NCBI RefSeq assembly: GCF_039631355.1
Contig: NZ_JBDIVF010000004.1
Coordinates: forward strand, 124,001 to 188,000
DNA: 64,000 nucleotides
Direction: 5' to 3'
Source: Uliginosibacterium paludis
GTDB lineage: Bacteria > Pseudomonadota > Gammaproteobacteria > Burkholderiales > Rhodocyclaceae
Below the pieces are notes generated by a model. It searched no databases, was not told the origin of the DNA, and saw only the letters and a program-made list of their open reading frames with translations. The position numbers and the translations under genes are program-made. The stretch's first letter is position 1, and each line of letters begins with the position of its first letter. This document shows positions 54,686-64,000 of the stretch, piece after piece.

Positions 54686-57600
54686 ATGAACCGCTTCCTC
54701 ACCTTCCTGCTCGATCGCCGGGTCATCGCCGCCGTCGGTTTTGTCGCGCTGGCAACCTTCCTGCTGATTGCCGCCCTCACACTGAAGATATCACTGCTCT
54801 GGGTGGCGCTGATTCTGGCCATCGTTGTCGGTCTGTGGCTGTCCCTCTGGCTGTGGCGCCGCGCCCGGGCCCGCAGGGCGGGCGAAGCGATTTCCGGAAT
54901 GATGGAAGCTGAAGCAGACCGTGCGGTCCAGGCCGCGTCGCCGGACAAGCGTCCCGAAGTGGAAGCCCTGCGCAATCGCATGCTTGAAGCGGTCAAGACC
55001 ATCAAGACCTCCAAGCTGGGCGAAGCAAGCGGCAAGGCCGCACTGTATGAACTGCCGTGGTACCTGGTGATCGGCAACCCGGCCGCCGGCAAGAGCTCGG
55101 CGATCGTCAATTCGGGTCTCAACTTCCCGTTCTCCGATGTGACCGGCAGCGTCATCCATGGCCTCGGTGGCACCCGGAACTGTGACTGGTTCTTTACTTC
55201 GGAAGGCATCCTGCTTGATACGGCAGGCCGTTATTCGGTCTATGAAGCGGACCGCAGCGAGTGGATCTCGTTCCTTCATCTGCTCAAGCGCAATCGGCCC
55301 AAGGCGCCGATCAACGGCATCATCATCGCGGTCAGCATTGCCGAACTGAGCCAGAACAAGCCCGAATACGCGATCAACCTCGCCAAGCAGCTGCGCTCCC
55401 GCGTGCAGGAGCTCTCTTCCGAGCTGAGCGTGTTCGCCCCGGTGTATGTGATGTTCACCAAGGTCGACCTGATTTCCGGTTTCTCGGAATTCTTCGAAGA
55501 CGCTGACGCCCAGGAGCGCGCACGTGCCTGGGGCGCAACCCTGCCCTTTGACGGAGAAGGCAAGACCGATGCAGTCGCCGCCTTTGACGAACACTTCGCC
55601 AAACTGCTCGATGGCCTGCATGAGCTCTCCGTCACACGGATGTCGATGAGTCTGGACGGCAACATCGGCGCCGGCGTGCTGAGTTTCCCGCTGGAGTTCG
55701 AAGCCACGCGCAACAGCCTGCGCACCTTCCTTGCCACGCTGTTTGAAGAAAACCCCTTCCAGTACAAACCGGTGTTCCGCGGTTTCTATTTCTCGAGCGC
55801 GGTGCGCGAAGGCTCTCCGGTCAACACCTCGGATCAGCGCATGAGCGAGCTGTTCGCGCTCAAACCCGTCACGATTACCCGCCCGCCGGTCAGCGTCTAT
55901 CACGGCGCTGGCTTCTTCCTCTCCGACCTTTTCTCCAAGGTGATTTTCGCCGACAAGGGACTGGTGCGTCAGTTCACCTCCCGCGCTACCCAGCGCGCCC
56001 GTGTGGCGGGCTTCGTGACGGCCGTGCTGCTGCTCTCTGCAGCACTCTCGGTGTGGACCTGGTCCTTCCTCGCCAACCAGAAGCTGGTTGCCGGCGTGCA
56101 GGCCGACCTCGACCGTGCGGTAGCCATCCAGAAGAGCAAGACAGACATCGGCAGCAGGCTCGAAGCCATCGAGCTGATCCAGGACCGCATCCAGCAGTTG
56201 CATGACTTCCGCGAAGACAAGCCCCTGGCGCTCGGCTTCGGCCTTTATCAGGGCAAGGCACTCGAACAGCGGCTGCGCTACGAATATTTCAATGGCATCA
56301 AAGCGATCCTGCTCGGGCCGGTAACCGAATCGATCGAAACCTATCTCACCGAAGTCAACGGCAATGCCGACAAGCTGCAGCCGCAGACCGCTGCCGCACA
56401 GCCTTCGGCCGGTGCCAGCAGTCTCGCGAAGACTGCCGGCACGACGCTCTACCGCGACGTCTCCCCGACCAATGTCGAGGATGCCTACAACGCACTCAAG
56501 ACCTACCTGATGCTGGCCAACCGCGAGCGTCTGGAAGCAGGCCACCTCAACGACCAGATCACCCGCTTCTGGCGTGTCTGGCTCGATGCCAATCGCGGCA
56601 CCATGCCGCGCGAACAGATGATCAAGAGCGCGGAACATATTCTCGGCTTCCTGCTCGCCCAGACAGGTCAGCCCGATTTCCCGGTGGTCGACAACAAGAT
56701 CGCACTGGTCGATCAGGTTCGCGAAAACCTCCGGCATGTGGTGCGCGGCATGCCGGCGCGTGAACGCGTTTATGCCGAAATCAAGGCACGTGCCGCCACC
56801 CGCTTCCCGCCCCTCACCGTGGCGCGCGTGGTCGGCGAGGAGGACAGCAAGCTCGTCTCCGGCAGCTACGCGATGTCGGGCGCCTTCACACGCGACGCAT
56901 GGGAGAAATACGTCGAGCCGGCAATCAAGGAAGCCGCCAACAAGGAGCTGCAGTCAAGCGACTGGGTCCTGAAAACCAGCACCCGCGAAGACCTCACCGT
57001 GCAGGGCAGCCCCGAGCAGATCCAGAAGGCCCTGGTCGACATGTACAAGACCGAATATGTGGCTGAATGGAAGAAGTTCCTGCAGGGGGTTTCGATCACC
57101 GGCTTCCCGGATTTCGGCTCTGCCGTCATCGGTCTCAATCGCCTTGGCGATCCGGTCAGCTCGCCGGTCAAGCGCCTGATGGAGTCGCTCTATCGCGAAA
57201 CCTCCTGGGACAACCCCGCTTTCTCGGGCGAAGAGCTTGCCGGTGCACAGCGTGGCATCGTGGCCTGGTTCAAGGCCACCATCCTTCGTCAGACCCCCAG
57301 CCAGATCAACGTGAACCTCAACCTCGCAAACGACGCGGGCTCCGGCAAGGGACTCATCAGCCGCGAGTTCTCCGCCATTGCCGCGTTGATGATGGCCCGC
57401 GGAGAAAACAAGGACGTCCTGCTGGATGGCTATCTCAATCGTCTCTCCGGATTGCGGACGCGCTTCAACCAGATCCGGAACTCCGGCGACCCCGGCCCGG
57501 CAGCGCGCCAGCTGATGCAGCAGACCTTCGACGGCAACAGCTCCGAGCTGGCCGACACGCTGCGCTTTGTTGACGAAAGCATGCTGATCGGCTTGTCCGA

Positions 57601-58459
57601 TTCGCAGCGCGCCACCATCCGCCCGCTGCTCGTTCGTCCCTTGATGGAGTCCTTCTCGGTGATCGTCAAGCCGGCCGAAGCCGAGCTCAACAAGATCTGG
57701 CTGGCACAGGTGCTCGATCCCTTCAATCGCAGCCTTGCGAACAAATACCCGTTCCAGGCCAACTCGAGCATCGAGGCCAGCAGCGCCGAAATCGCGCAAT
57801 TCTTCGGACCGGATGGTGCCATCTCGAAGTTCACCAGTTCAGCCCTCGCAACCCTCGTTGTTCAGCGCGGCCAGACTTTCGCCCCCCGTACCTGGGCAGA
57901 TATCGGCATCTCGCTGAACCCCGAGTTCGCGGCCAACTACCCGCGTTATGTTGCGCCCCCGGGAGGTCCGGTCAACGCAGGCGGGGCCACTGCAACCGCT
58001 CCGGAAACCGTGTTCCAGATCCAGCCGGCCCCATCTCAGGGTCTGACCGAGTACACGATCGAGATCGACGGGCAGCAGATGCGCTACCGCAATGGCGCAA
58101 CGGCCTGGCACCAGTTCCAGTGGCCGGGAGCAGGCACGCCGGGCGCCCGCATCACGGCGATCGGATATGACGGCCGCACGGTAGAAGTGCTCAACATTCC
58201 CGGTCGCTTCGGCCTCGAGAAGATGATCGGCAATGCCCAGCGCAAGCGCCGCAGCAACGGCGACTTCGAGCTGACCTGGGGTGAAGGCAACAATGCCGTA
58301 AGCGTGTTGCTGCGCATTGTCAGCCAGCAGACGGCTGATGCCACACAGGACAATGCCTCCCCGGCCCCCGCCCAGACCCTCAAGGGCCTGAAGCTTCCGC
58401 AGAACGTGGCAGGCAACAGCGCCGCGGCCCCCTCGATTGCACGCGTCGAGGGCCGCTGA
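54686..58459 (+). CDS. tssM: Type VI secretion membrane complex protein TssM (IcmF/VasK)
   Basis: 1257 aa. Two N-terminal membrane segments (about 13-34 and 37-57), a cytoplasmic GTPase-like domain with P-loop GNPAAGKSS at 130-138 and DTAGRYS, a third membrane segment about 438-458, then a large periplasmic domain. The IcmF-related and DUF1215 segments and the C-terminal beta-rich end (TYEIDGQQMRYRNG-like text) are recognisable. TssM with TssJ and TssL forms the membrane core. tssJ, tssL and tssK are not in the window. Confidence 0.96.
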   Translation: MNRFLTFLLDRRVIAAVGFVALATFLLIAALTLKISLLWVALILAIVVGLWLSLWLWRRARARRAGEAISGMMEAEADRAVQAASPDKRPEVEALRNRMLEAVKTIKTSKLGEASGKAALYELPWYLVIGNPAAGKSSAIVNSGLNFPFSDVTGSVIHGLGGTRNCDWFFTSEGILLDTAGRYSVYEADRSEWISFLHLLKRNRPKAPINGIIIAVSIAELSQNKPEYAINLAKQLRSRVQELSSELSVFAPVYVMFTKVDLISGFSEFFEDADAQERARAWGATLPFDGEGKTDAVAAFDEHFAKLLDGLHELSVTRMSMSLDGNIGAGVLSFPLEFEATRNSLRTFLATLFEENPFQYKPVFRGFYFSSAVREGSPVNTSDQRMSELFALKPVTITRPPVSVYHGAGFFLSDLFSKVIFADKGLVRQFTSRATQRARVAGFVTAVLLLSAALSVWTWSFLANQKLVAGVQADLDRAVAIQKSKTDIGSRLEAIELIQDRIQQLHDFREDKPLALGFGLYQGKALEQRLRYEYFNGIKAILLGPVTESIETYLTEVNGNADKLQPQTAAAQPSAGASSLAKTAGTTLYRDVSPTNVEDAYNALKTYLMLANRERLEAGHLNDQITRFWRVWLDANRGTMPREQMIKSAEHILGFLLAQTGQPDFPVVDNKIALVDQVRENLRHVVRGMPARERVYAEIKARAATRFPPLTVARVVGEEDSKLVSGSYAMSGAFTRDAWEKYVEPAIKEAANKELQSSDWVLKTSTREDLTVQGSPEQIQKALVDMYKTEYVAEWKKFLQGVSITGFPDFGSAVIGLNRLGDPVSSPVKRLMESLYRETSWDNPAFSGEELAGAQRGIVAWFKATILRQTPSQINVNLNLANDAGSGKGLISREFSAIAALMMARGENKDVLLDGYLNRLSGLRTRFNQIRNSGDPGPAARQLMQQTFDGNSSELADTLRFVDESMLIGLSDSQRATIRPLLVRPLMESFSVIVKPAEAELNKIWLAQVLDPFNRSLANKYPFQANSSIEASSAEIAQFFGPDGAISKFTSSALATLVVQRGQTFAPRTWADIGISLNPEFAANYPRYVAPPGGPVNAGGATATAPETVFQIQPAPSQGLTEYTIEIDGQQMRYRNGATAWHQFQWPGAGTPGARITAIGYDGRTVEVLNIPGRFGLEKMIGNAQRKRRSNGDFELTWGEGNNAVSVLLRIVSQQTADATQDNASPAPAQTLKGLKLPQNVAGNSAAAPSIARVEGR

Positions 58460-58462
58460 TCC

Positions 58463-59461
58463 ATGAACGCGCCTTACACCCTGCAGATCGGCAGCGAGCC
58501 GCTGATCTATTTCGGCAAGCTGCCTTCGCGTGGCGACTTCGTGCGCAGCCAGAATGGTGGCGCCGTCATCAACACCCTGGATCGCTGGATTTCAAGCTGC
58601 CTGGAGCAACTGGCTACCGACGCAGACTGGAAGCGCCACTTCGACGCCATGCCTGCCGTACTGTTCGCCTTTGCAGGCAGCCGCAACCCAGCCTTCCTGG
58701 TCGGTCGACTGGCCAGCAGCCAGGACAGTTCCGGACGACGCTTCCCCTTTCTGGTCGCTGGCAGCCTGCGTACCGAGTCGCCACTGGCCTTCCTGCCCGG
58801 CATGCCGCTGGCCATGCATGCTGCATGGAGCGAGATGGAACATCTGATGCGTGACGCACGGGATGCCGCTGACATCAGCCAGGCGCTCGGACGCATCGAG
58901 GTCACGCCGCTTGAGGCCGAACGCGACACCGAAACCCTCATGGCGCGCATCCGGACGCATCTGGAAACCCACACCGTGGGTCAGCTGGAAAAGAATCTGG
59001 AAGCGGCCGGCAATCCGTGCTCGTTGCGCCACACCGTCACGGCCCTGGGCCTGCTGCTCTCTCCGCTGCTCACCTCGGGCAGCGGTGGAGCAAGCAAGGG
59101 GCTTGCGCTGCCGCTACCGGATGACAACACCTCGGCGGCCTTTGCCAGCGTGTTCTGGCTGAGCCTCGTCACGCCCTTCCTCGCGCGCGGCGACCATGAA
59201 ATCACCTTGCTGCGCAGCCGGCTGGCCGGGCGACAGCAACTCATCATCAGCTTCTCCGGCGCCAGCCCGCGCACCCTGCAGTCCATCTTCGATCCTGCAC
59301 TGGCTTTCGAAGCCAACATCGATCTGTGCGATGCCGAATGGATAGAAGACTACCTGCCCGGTGACTACGCCCTGACCAAGCTCTCGAGCTACCTCGAGCA
59401 TCCCGACCTCTCCCTGTCACAAGCGCTCGCCACCTTCGGCGAAGTATTTCTTGGCAGCTGA
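58463..59461 (+). CDS. tagF: Type VI secretion-associated protein TagF
   Basis: 332 aa. The N-terminal half matches the TagF/ImpM family (PF09867): YFGKLPSRGDFVRSQNG at the start, FAGSRNPAFLVGRLASSQDSSGRRFPFLV (in part). TagF represses T6SS by acting on the Fha/TagH pathway. The C-terminal half (about 200-332) is less conserved. It starts 3 bases after tssM, so co-translated. Confidence 0.9.
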   Translation: MNAPYTLQIGSEPLIYFGKLPSRGDFVRSQNGGAVINTLDRWISSCLEQLATDADWKRHFDAMPAVLFAFAGSRNPAFLVGRLASSQDSSGRRFPFLVAGSLRTESPLAFLPGMPLAMHAAWSEMEHLMRDARDAADISQALGRIEVTPLEAERDTETLMARIRTHLETHTVGQLEKNLEAAGNPCSLRHTVTALGLLLSPLLTSGSGGASKGLALPLPDDNTSAAFASVFWLSLVTPFLARGDHEITLLRSRLAGRQQLIISFSGASPRTLQSIFDPALAFEANIDLCDAEWIEDYLPGDYALTKLSSYLEHPDLSLSQALATFGEVFLGS

Positions 59462-59480
59462 CCACGACCGACCAGACACC

Positions 59481-60260
59481 ATGAAGCCGATCGCACTTAC
59501 CGCCCTGCTGCTCGCCCTCCTGCTGCCCTTCACCAACGCAGGCGCGCAGACGCCGCCATCGCAGACCACACGCCCGGTCGTCGTTTCGGGCACGGTTCCG
59601 GATGAAGCGACACGCCAAGCCATCCTGACCCGGCTGCGCGCCATCTATGGCAACGAACAGGTGGTCGACCAGCTGGGTGTAGGCAACGTCTCAACGCCAC
59701 CCAACTGGCCCGATCATGTCCAGAAGCTGCTGACCCCCGATCTCAAGCAGATCAGCAACGGCGAACTCGATATCAACGGCAATGTGCTCAGCGTGCGGGG
59801 CGACGTAGGCAACGAGGGGCTTGTGCAGCAATTGCCCGCGCAGTTCGCGAACAACCTGAATCCCACCTACCAGGTGCGCAACGGCCTGCGTGTGGGAACG
59901 AACGAGCAACAGGCACTCGACAAGGCGCTCGCCAATCGCATCGTGCAATTTGCGCCCGCTTCCGCAACGCTGACACCGGAGGGCTCGAAGCTGCTCGACG
60001 AAATGCTCGGCGCGATCCGCAAGCTCGGCGACCACACGATCCAGGTGATCGGCCACACCGACAGCCAGGGCCGCCCGGATGCCAACGCCGCGCTGTCGCA
60101 AGCCAGAGCTGACGCCGTGCGGCAATACTTCATCCAGCATGGCCTGAGCGCCACCCAGCTCGTGTCCATCGGCAAGGGTTCAAGCGAACCGGTCGCCAGC
60201 AATGACACACCGGACGGCCGCGCCCGGAATCGACGCATTGAATTCCGCATCGCCAACTGA
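59481..60260 (+). CDS. OmpA-family peptidoglycan-binding protein of the T6SS (TagN-like)
   Basis: 259 aa from ATG 59481. Signal peptide (LLLALLLPFTNAGAQ). Residues about 35-130 resemble a BON-type double domain (VVVSGTVPDEATRQAILTRL; LSVRGDVGNEGLVQQL). An OmpA C-terminal domain follows at about 155-259, with VIGHTDSQGRPDANAALSQARADAV and NRRIEFRI. It probably anchors the apparatus to peptidoglycan, like TagN/TagL. Follows tagF at 20 bases. Confidence 0.9.
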   Translation: MKPIALTALLLALLLPFTNAGAQTPPSQTTRPVVVSGTVPDEATRQAILTRLRAIYGNEQVVDQLGVGNVSTPPNWPDHVQKLLTPDLKQISNGELDINGNVLSVRGDVGNEGLVQQLPAQFANNLNPTYQVRNGLRVGTNEQQALDKALANRIVQFAPASATLTPEGSKLLDEMLGAIRKLGDHTIQVIGHTDSQGRPDANAALSQARADAVRQYFIQHGLSATQLVSIGKGSSEPVASNDTPDGRARNRRIEFRIAN

Positions 60261-60277
60261 CCGCGGCCAGATCCGAG

Positions 60278-61000
60278 ATGAACCAGCCCACCCGCCTTGA
60301 TACCACCGCCGGCCCCGCGCGTCCGACCCGGCCCGATCTGTTCGCCTCACCGGACAAGGACTCAACCGCCAGCACACAACGGATCAGCGTCCTCGCCTCG
60401 CTGGACGCACGCCCCGCCCCTGCACCGCGCCGCTCCCGCCGTCCGCTCTGGATTGCACTGGCCTGCCTGTCAGGTATCTGTGCCCTGAGCGGCGGGATCT
60501 GGTTCATGCTGGCGTCGCCGGCCCCGGATACGTCCACTGCCGCCGACGCCGGCCGCCCCCGGACGCTGGCGACAGCAGAACCGGCTCAAGCAACGCAAAC
60601 GCCGCATCCGAAGCCGGAAGAAAGCGCTGCGCCGGCAAGTATCGAGCGTCTGGCCACGGAACAGACTGAGGCGGCTACGCCCCCCAATACCGAGTCGCCC
60701 TCTGCACAGAGTCATCCTGCAAGTGAAGACGCCGTGGTGGCCGTGACGGTCCCCGCCCCTGCTCCGCACACCGCGTCACCGGCAAACGATCAGGAGCCCG
60801 CAGCCCGGCCCGAAGCGCACAAGAGCCTGCTGCATACCCTGGCAGCGCCCCAGAAGCCAGCCCAGAATCCGCCCGCTGGCAAAACCCGGCCACGCGCGAA
60901 AGAATCGCTGGATACCGACGTCATCCTGCTCGAAGCGCTTGTCTCCCACAGCAAGAAAACCCGCGCCGAAGCCACACCGGCCGGAGAGGTCACGCCATGA
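60278..61000 (+). CDS. T6SS-associated single-pass membrane protein, proline-rich
   Basis: 240 aa. Cytoplasmic N-terminus, one membrane helix (about 60-80, WIALACLSGICALSGGIWFML), then a periplasmic Pro/Ala/Thr/Glu-rich stretch that must be disordered, and a Lys-rich end (SHSKKTRAEATPA). No family is recognised. It lies between the OmpA-type gene and vgrG; the vgrG start overlaps its stop as ATGA (60997-61000). Bitopic Pro-rich proteins sometimes bridge inner membrane and wall; this is inference. Confidence 0.75.
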   Translation: MNQPTRLDTTAGPARPTRPDLFASPDKDSTASTQRISVLASLDARPAPAPRRSRRPLWIALACLSGICALSGGIWFMLASPAPDTSTAADAGRPRTLATAEPAQATQTPHPKPEESAAPASIERLATEQTEAATPPNTESPSAQSHPASEDAVVAVTVPAPAPHTASPANDQEPAARPEAHKSLLHTLAAPQKPAQNPPAGKTRPRAKESLDTDVILLEALVSHSKKTRAEATPAGEVTP

Positions 61001-63963
61001 ATCAGGCTGCTGCAGGAATGCTCGCCAGTCAGGCGCTGAGCGCACTCGCCGGCTTGCGCTCGGACACCCGACTCTATGACATGTCGATAGAGGGTCTGTC
61101 CCGCGTCGAAGCCCCCCTGGAATTCGAAGCCTTTGCCGGAACCGAGGCGCTTTCAACGCTGTATCGACACGAAGTGCTGCTGTTGTCGACTCAGGCCTCC
61201 CTCTCGCTGGAAAGCCTGCTGGGCCGGCAGATGCGCTTTACGGTGCGGCTTGCAGACGGAAGCGCTCACGCCCGCTCCGGCTACATCGCCCAGGCTCGCC
61301 GCCTCGGCGCGGATGGTGCCCTGACCCGCTATCAGGTGAGCCTGGTGCCCTGGCTGTGGCTGCTGACCCAGCGTACGGACTGCCGTGTGTTCCAGGACAA
61401 GACGGTGCTCGAAATCGTCGAGACGGTTTTCGCAGCCTACGCCCCCCGTGCCGCGTGGCAACTCGCAGAAGGCGTCGAGCGCTTCCTGAGCGAAGCACCG
61501 CATGAAGGCAAGCGCAGCTACTGCGTGCAATACCGCGAGAGCGACTACGCCTTCATTTCCCGCCTGATGGCGGAAGAAGGACTCGGCTACTGCTTCATCC
61601 CGGCTGACGCAGAGGAGCCGGGACAAGCACCCCTGCACCAGTTGCTGATTTTCTCGCAGAACGACGCGCTGCCCGAAGACCCCAGTTCGGCCAGCGCGAG
61701 CGGTGGCACAGGCATCCGCTTCCACCGCGCCGCGTCCCAGGAAGCGCAGGACGCGATCACCGCACTGGGCGCCCGGCGCGTGCTGCAAGCCGCCGTCATC
61801 ACGACATTGTCATGGGACTACTCGCAAAAGCGCAATGTGGTCACCAGCCTGCCGACGAGTCAGCAGTTCGGCAGCGCCAATGCACCACACATCGAAGACT
61901 ATGACGCGCCCGGCGCCGGAGCCTTCGCCAACGAAGCAGCCGCCCGCCATGCCCTGCGCATCGCCCGCGAAGCCATCGAAGCGCGCAACAAGGTGTTTGC
62001 GGGAACGAGCTCGGTTCGCTCCTTCACGGCAGGCGCCCGTTTTGTGCTGGCGAACAGTCCGCTGGATCTGGAATCCCGCTTGCGGGGGGAAACCGGCGCA
62101 GCGGACAGTGCGGCGAACTCGCGCCATTTCCTACTCACCGAAGTGCGCCATGCCGGCATCAATAACCTGCCCCGCGACCTGGATGACACCGCCCGGGTGC
62201 TCGAACAGCTGATCCAGACTGCGGAAAACGGCAACACGACGGATACCGCTCCCCTCGTTCGCCAGGCGCGCAGCCGCGGCTACGCCAACCACTTCGCCGC
62301 TCAGCGCGTGTACGTTCCCTGGCGCCCCGCGCTCATCGATGACACCGGCATCCGGATCAATCCCCGCCCCACTGCACTGGGTCCGCAGACGGCGATCGTT
62401 GTCGGCGCGAACGGCGAAACACATCCCGGGGCGGACGGCGAAATCCATACGGATGCGCTGCACAGGATCCGTGTGCAGTTTCACTGGCAAGCAGCCAACC
62501 CCGAGCGCAACGAAGCCTGCTCGATGTCGAGCGCATGGTTGCGCGTAGCGAGCCGCTACGCCGGCAAAGGTCTGGGTGCCCAGTTCGTGCCCCGCATCGG
62601 TCAGGCGGTACTGGTGGGCTTTCTGGAGAACGACATCGACCGCCCGATCGTGCTGGGCAGCCTGTATGACGGCGCGGGTGAAGACGGCGTCGCCGCCACG
62701 CCGGGCGGACTGGACTCGACTCAGACCTCAGCACGCAGTCCTGAGTCATCCTTCTCAAACGCGAAGGACCACGCCCCCGCACATCAGGGTAACCGCATCG
62801 CTGGCGGTCACAGCCCGGCCTGGCACGGCGAGGCTTCGGCCTACGGCCCGATGCGCAACCGCGCGGCCTTGTCAGGTTTCAAGTCCGCCGAGTTCAACCA
62901 GCCTCACGCAGGCTATAACCAACTGGTGTTTGACGACACCGACGGACAGCAGCGCATCCAGCTCGCCACCACACAGGCCACCACCCAGCTCAATCTCGGT
63001 CACATCATCCATCAGGCGGACAACTATCGCGGCAGCCACCGTGGCGACGGTTTTGAATTGCGCTCCGACGCTTACGGAGCGCTGCGCGCGGGCCGTGGCC
63101 TGATGCTGACGACCTGGCCGCTCAAGGCTTCGATCAACCAGGCCAGCAGCGAACCCGCGGGGGACGCGACGGCTCCGACCGCACTCCTCAAACAGGCCAG
63201 CGAACTCTTCAAGAACACCAGCCAGATCGCCGCCACGCACAAGACGGTAAAGGTTGCCGCCAGCGAAGGCGCCACCAGCTCCGGCAAGAGCACACTCAAA
63301 CCGGATCTCGCCCCCCTGCCCGCGATGCTCAAGTCCGCCAAGGGCATGGTCAGCGCCAACACTCAGCCCTCAGCACTCAGCGCTCAATCATCCGCCGGAG
63401 GCGACAGCGCGGTCCCGCACAGCGAAGACCCGCTCCTCACCCTCGCCGCGCGGGGCGGCATGGGTTTCGTCTCCGGCCAGAGCCTGCAATGGGCAAGCGG
63501 CGAAACCCTCAACTGGGCAAGCGGTCAGGACAGCAACTTCGCGCTCGCCACCAGCTTGCGCATCCACACCGGCCAGTCGCTCGGCATCCTCTCCAGCGCA
63601 CAAGGCAAGGGCCATCTCAAAGCCATCGCAGCCACCGGCCCGGTCATCGCCCAAGCCCAGGCCGACACCATGACGCTCGCATCCAAAGAGCAGCTGAAGA
63701 TGATTTCCGTCTCCGGCAAGCTGGACATGGCCTCCGCAAAGAAGATCCACCTTGCTGTAGCGGGCGGATCGGCGATCACGATTGAGGGTGGGAACATAAC
63801 GGTACAGTCTCCGGGGATGCTGACTGTGCATGCGAGTCAGAGGAGCTTTGTGGGGCCGGGAAAAGTGGAGGCAGTGTTGCCACAGTTCCCGAATAGCAGC
63901 ATCTGCATCGAGTGTTTGAAGAAAGCCATGGAATCGGGCAGCCCGCTGGCCGCCCTGACTTGA
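60997..63963 (+). CDS. vgrG: Type VI secretion spike protein VgrG (TssI) with DUF2345 extension
   Basis: 988 aa. Residues about 25-630 are the Gp27/Gp5-like spike base: AGTEALSTLYRHEVLLLS-like start, RYQVSLVPWLWLLTQRTDCRVFQDKTVLEIVE (in part), RYAGKGLGAQFVPRIGQAVLVGFLENDIDRPIVLGSLYDG (in part). A Gp5 needle and a DUF2345 beta-helix region (about 800-950, LKAIAATGPVIAQAQADTMTLASKEQLK in part) follow. A Ser/Ala-rich low-complexity linker lies about 780-815. The C-terminus (PNSSICIECLKKAMESGSPLAALT, in part) is a typical adaptor-docking end, so the next gene is likely its effector or adaptor. Confidence 0.94.
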   Translation: MNQAAAGMLASQALSALAGLRSDTRLYDMSIEGLSRVEAPLEFEAFAGTEALSTLYRHEVLLLSTQASLSLESLLGRQMRFTVRLADGSAHARSGYIAQARRLGADGALTRYQVSLVPWLWLLTQRTDCRVFQDKTVLEIVETVFAAYAPRAAWQLAEGVERFLSEAPHEGKRSYCVQYRESDYAFISRLMAEEGLGYCFIPADAEEPGQAPLHQLLIFSQNDALPEDPSSASASGGTGIRFHRAASQEAQDAITALGARRVLQAAVITTLSWDYSQKRNVVTSLPTSQQFGSANAPHIEDYDAPGAGAFANEAAARHALRIAREAIEARNKVFAGTSSVRSFTAGARFVLANSPLDLESRLRGETGAADSAANSRHFLLTEVRHAGINNLPRDLDDTARVLEQLIQTAENGNTTDTAPLVRQARSRGYANHFAAQRVYVPWRPALIDDTGIRINPRPTALGPQTAIVVGANGETHPGADGEIHTDALHRIRVQFHWQAANPERNEACSMSSAWLRVASRYAGKGLGAQFVPRIGQAVLVGFLENDIDRPIVLGSLYDGAGEDGVAATPGGLDSTQTSARSPESSFSNAKDHAPAHQGNRIAGGHSPAWHGEASAYGPMRNRAALSGFKSAEFNQPHAGYNQLVFDDTDGQQRIQLATTQATTQLNLGHIIHQADNYRGSHRGDGFELRSDAYGALRAGRGLMLTTWPLKASINQASSEPAGDATAPTALLKQASELFKNTSQIAATHKTVKVAASEGATSSGKSTLKPDLAPLPAMLKSAKGMVSANTQPSALSAQSSAGGDSAVPHSEDPLLTLAARGGMGFVSGQSLQWASGETLNWASGQDSNFALATSLRIHTGQSLGILSSAQGKGHLKAIAATGPVIAQAQADTMTLASKEQLKMISVSGKLDMASAKKIHLAVAGGSAITIEGGNITVQSPGMLTVHASQRSFVGPGKVEAVLPQFPNSSICIECLKKAMESGSPLAALT

Positions 63964-63966
63964 ATC

Positions 63967-64000
63967 ATGAAAAATTCATACGCCTACGCCTTTTCTGCAC
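63967..64000 (+). CDS. Start of the next gene, truncated by the window edge
   Basis: ATG at 63967, 3 bases after the vgrG stop, begins MKNSYAYAFSA and runs off the window. Location right after vgrG suggests a cargo effector, adaptor or immunity gene; nothing more can be said. Confidence 0.4.
   Translation, partial: MKNSYAYAFSA

Noticed and set aside
63361..63395. Short CAGCACTCAGC-like repeats inside vgrG
   Set aside because: They code for the Ser/Ala linker of VgrG and need no separate explanation.

Overview
The window is high-GC bacterial chromosome. Codon use, an RF2 gene with a classical programmed frameshift, the DUF3649–PepSY–DUF3325 iron cluster and a TssA/TssM/TagF/VgrG type VI secretion block point to a beta-proteobacterium. 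Rhodocyclales or Burkholderiales are the best guesses, but no rRNA or species marker is present. All functional names below rest on motifs and family resemblance read by eye; nothing was searched.

Layout. 1-27480 is mostly core genome: an RluF/RluB-type 23S rRNA pseudouridine synthase with a very long arginine-rich disordered N-terminus, an acyltransferase, an HD-GYP phosphodiesterase, the etfB-etfA flavoprotein operon with a divergent TetR regulator, an EF-hand protein, a polyferredoxin-like membrane protein, dsbB, a histone-deacetylase-family amidohydrolase, prfC, a LysE exporter, sugE, a secreted ATP-dependent DNA ligase, a chemoreceptor and prfB. Between prfB and lysS, which are neighbours in many proteobacteria, lies a three-gene SMC complex of the MksFEB/JetABC type (kleisin-like, KITE-like and SMC ATPase) plus a diguanylate cyclase. 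No JetD nuclease gene is seen. xpt and a tRNA-Ser(CGA) follow.

27630-36440 looks like an accessory island next to the tRNA. It is visibly less GC-rich, carries AlpA-type and HipA-type remnants and an XRE regulator, and has long stretches without a gene. Its core is a leftward unit: a 62-residue small protein with a strong ribosome binding site, an NDP-sugar epimerase, a glycosyltransferase-radical SAM fusion, a WG-repeat-methyltransferase fusion and a histidine phosphatase. The last four genes are chained by ATGA overlaps. This is the best candidate for an undescribed system, possibly making a modified peptide or glycoconjugate.

36440-49700 holds a LysR regulator divergent from small oxidoreductase and detoxification genes (VOC, MDR reductase, DJ-1/PfpI, Old Yellow Enzyme), an MFS exporter, and an iron block: FepA-like TonB receptor, DUF3649, PepSY and DUF3325 genes. 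The receptor is divergent from a two-component system, with a Fur-like box between them.

49700-50770 is a scar with a type I restriction HsdR fragment. 50770-64000 is part of a type VI secretion cluster: tssA, an M15 peptidase resembling TagX, a PAAR protein, a membrane-anchored degenerate ketosynthase-like protein, tssM, tagF, an OmpA-type protein, a proline-rich membrane protein and vgrG. The window ends at the first codons of the next gene. Sheath, tube and the rest of the baseplate and membrane genes (tssB-H, J-L) are not in the window.
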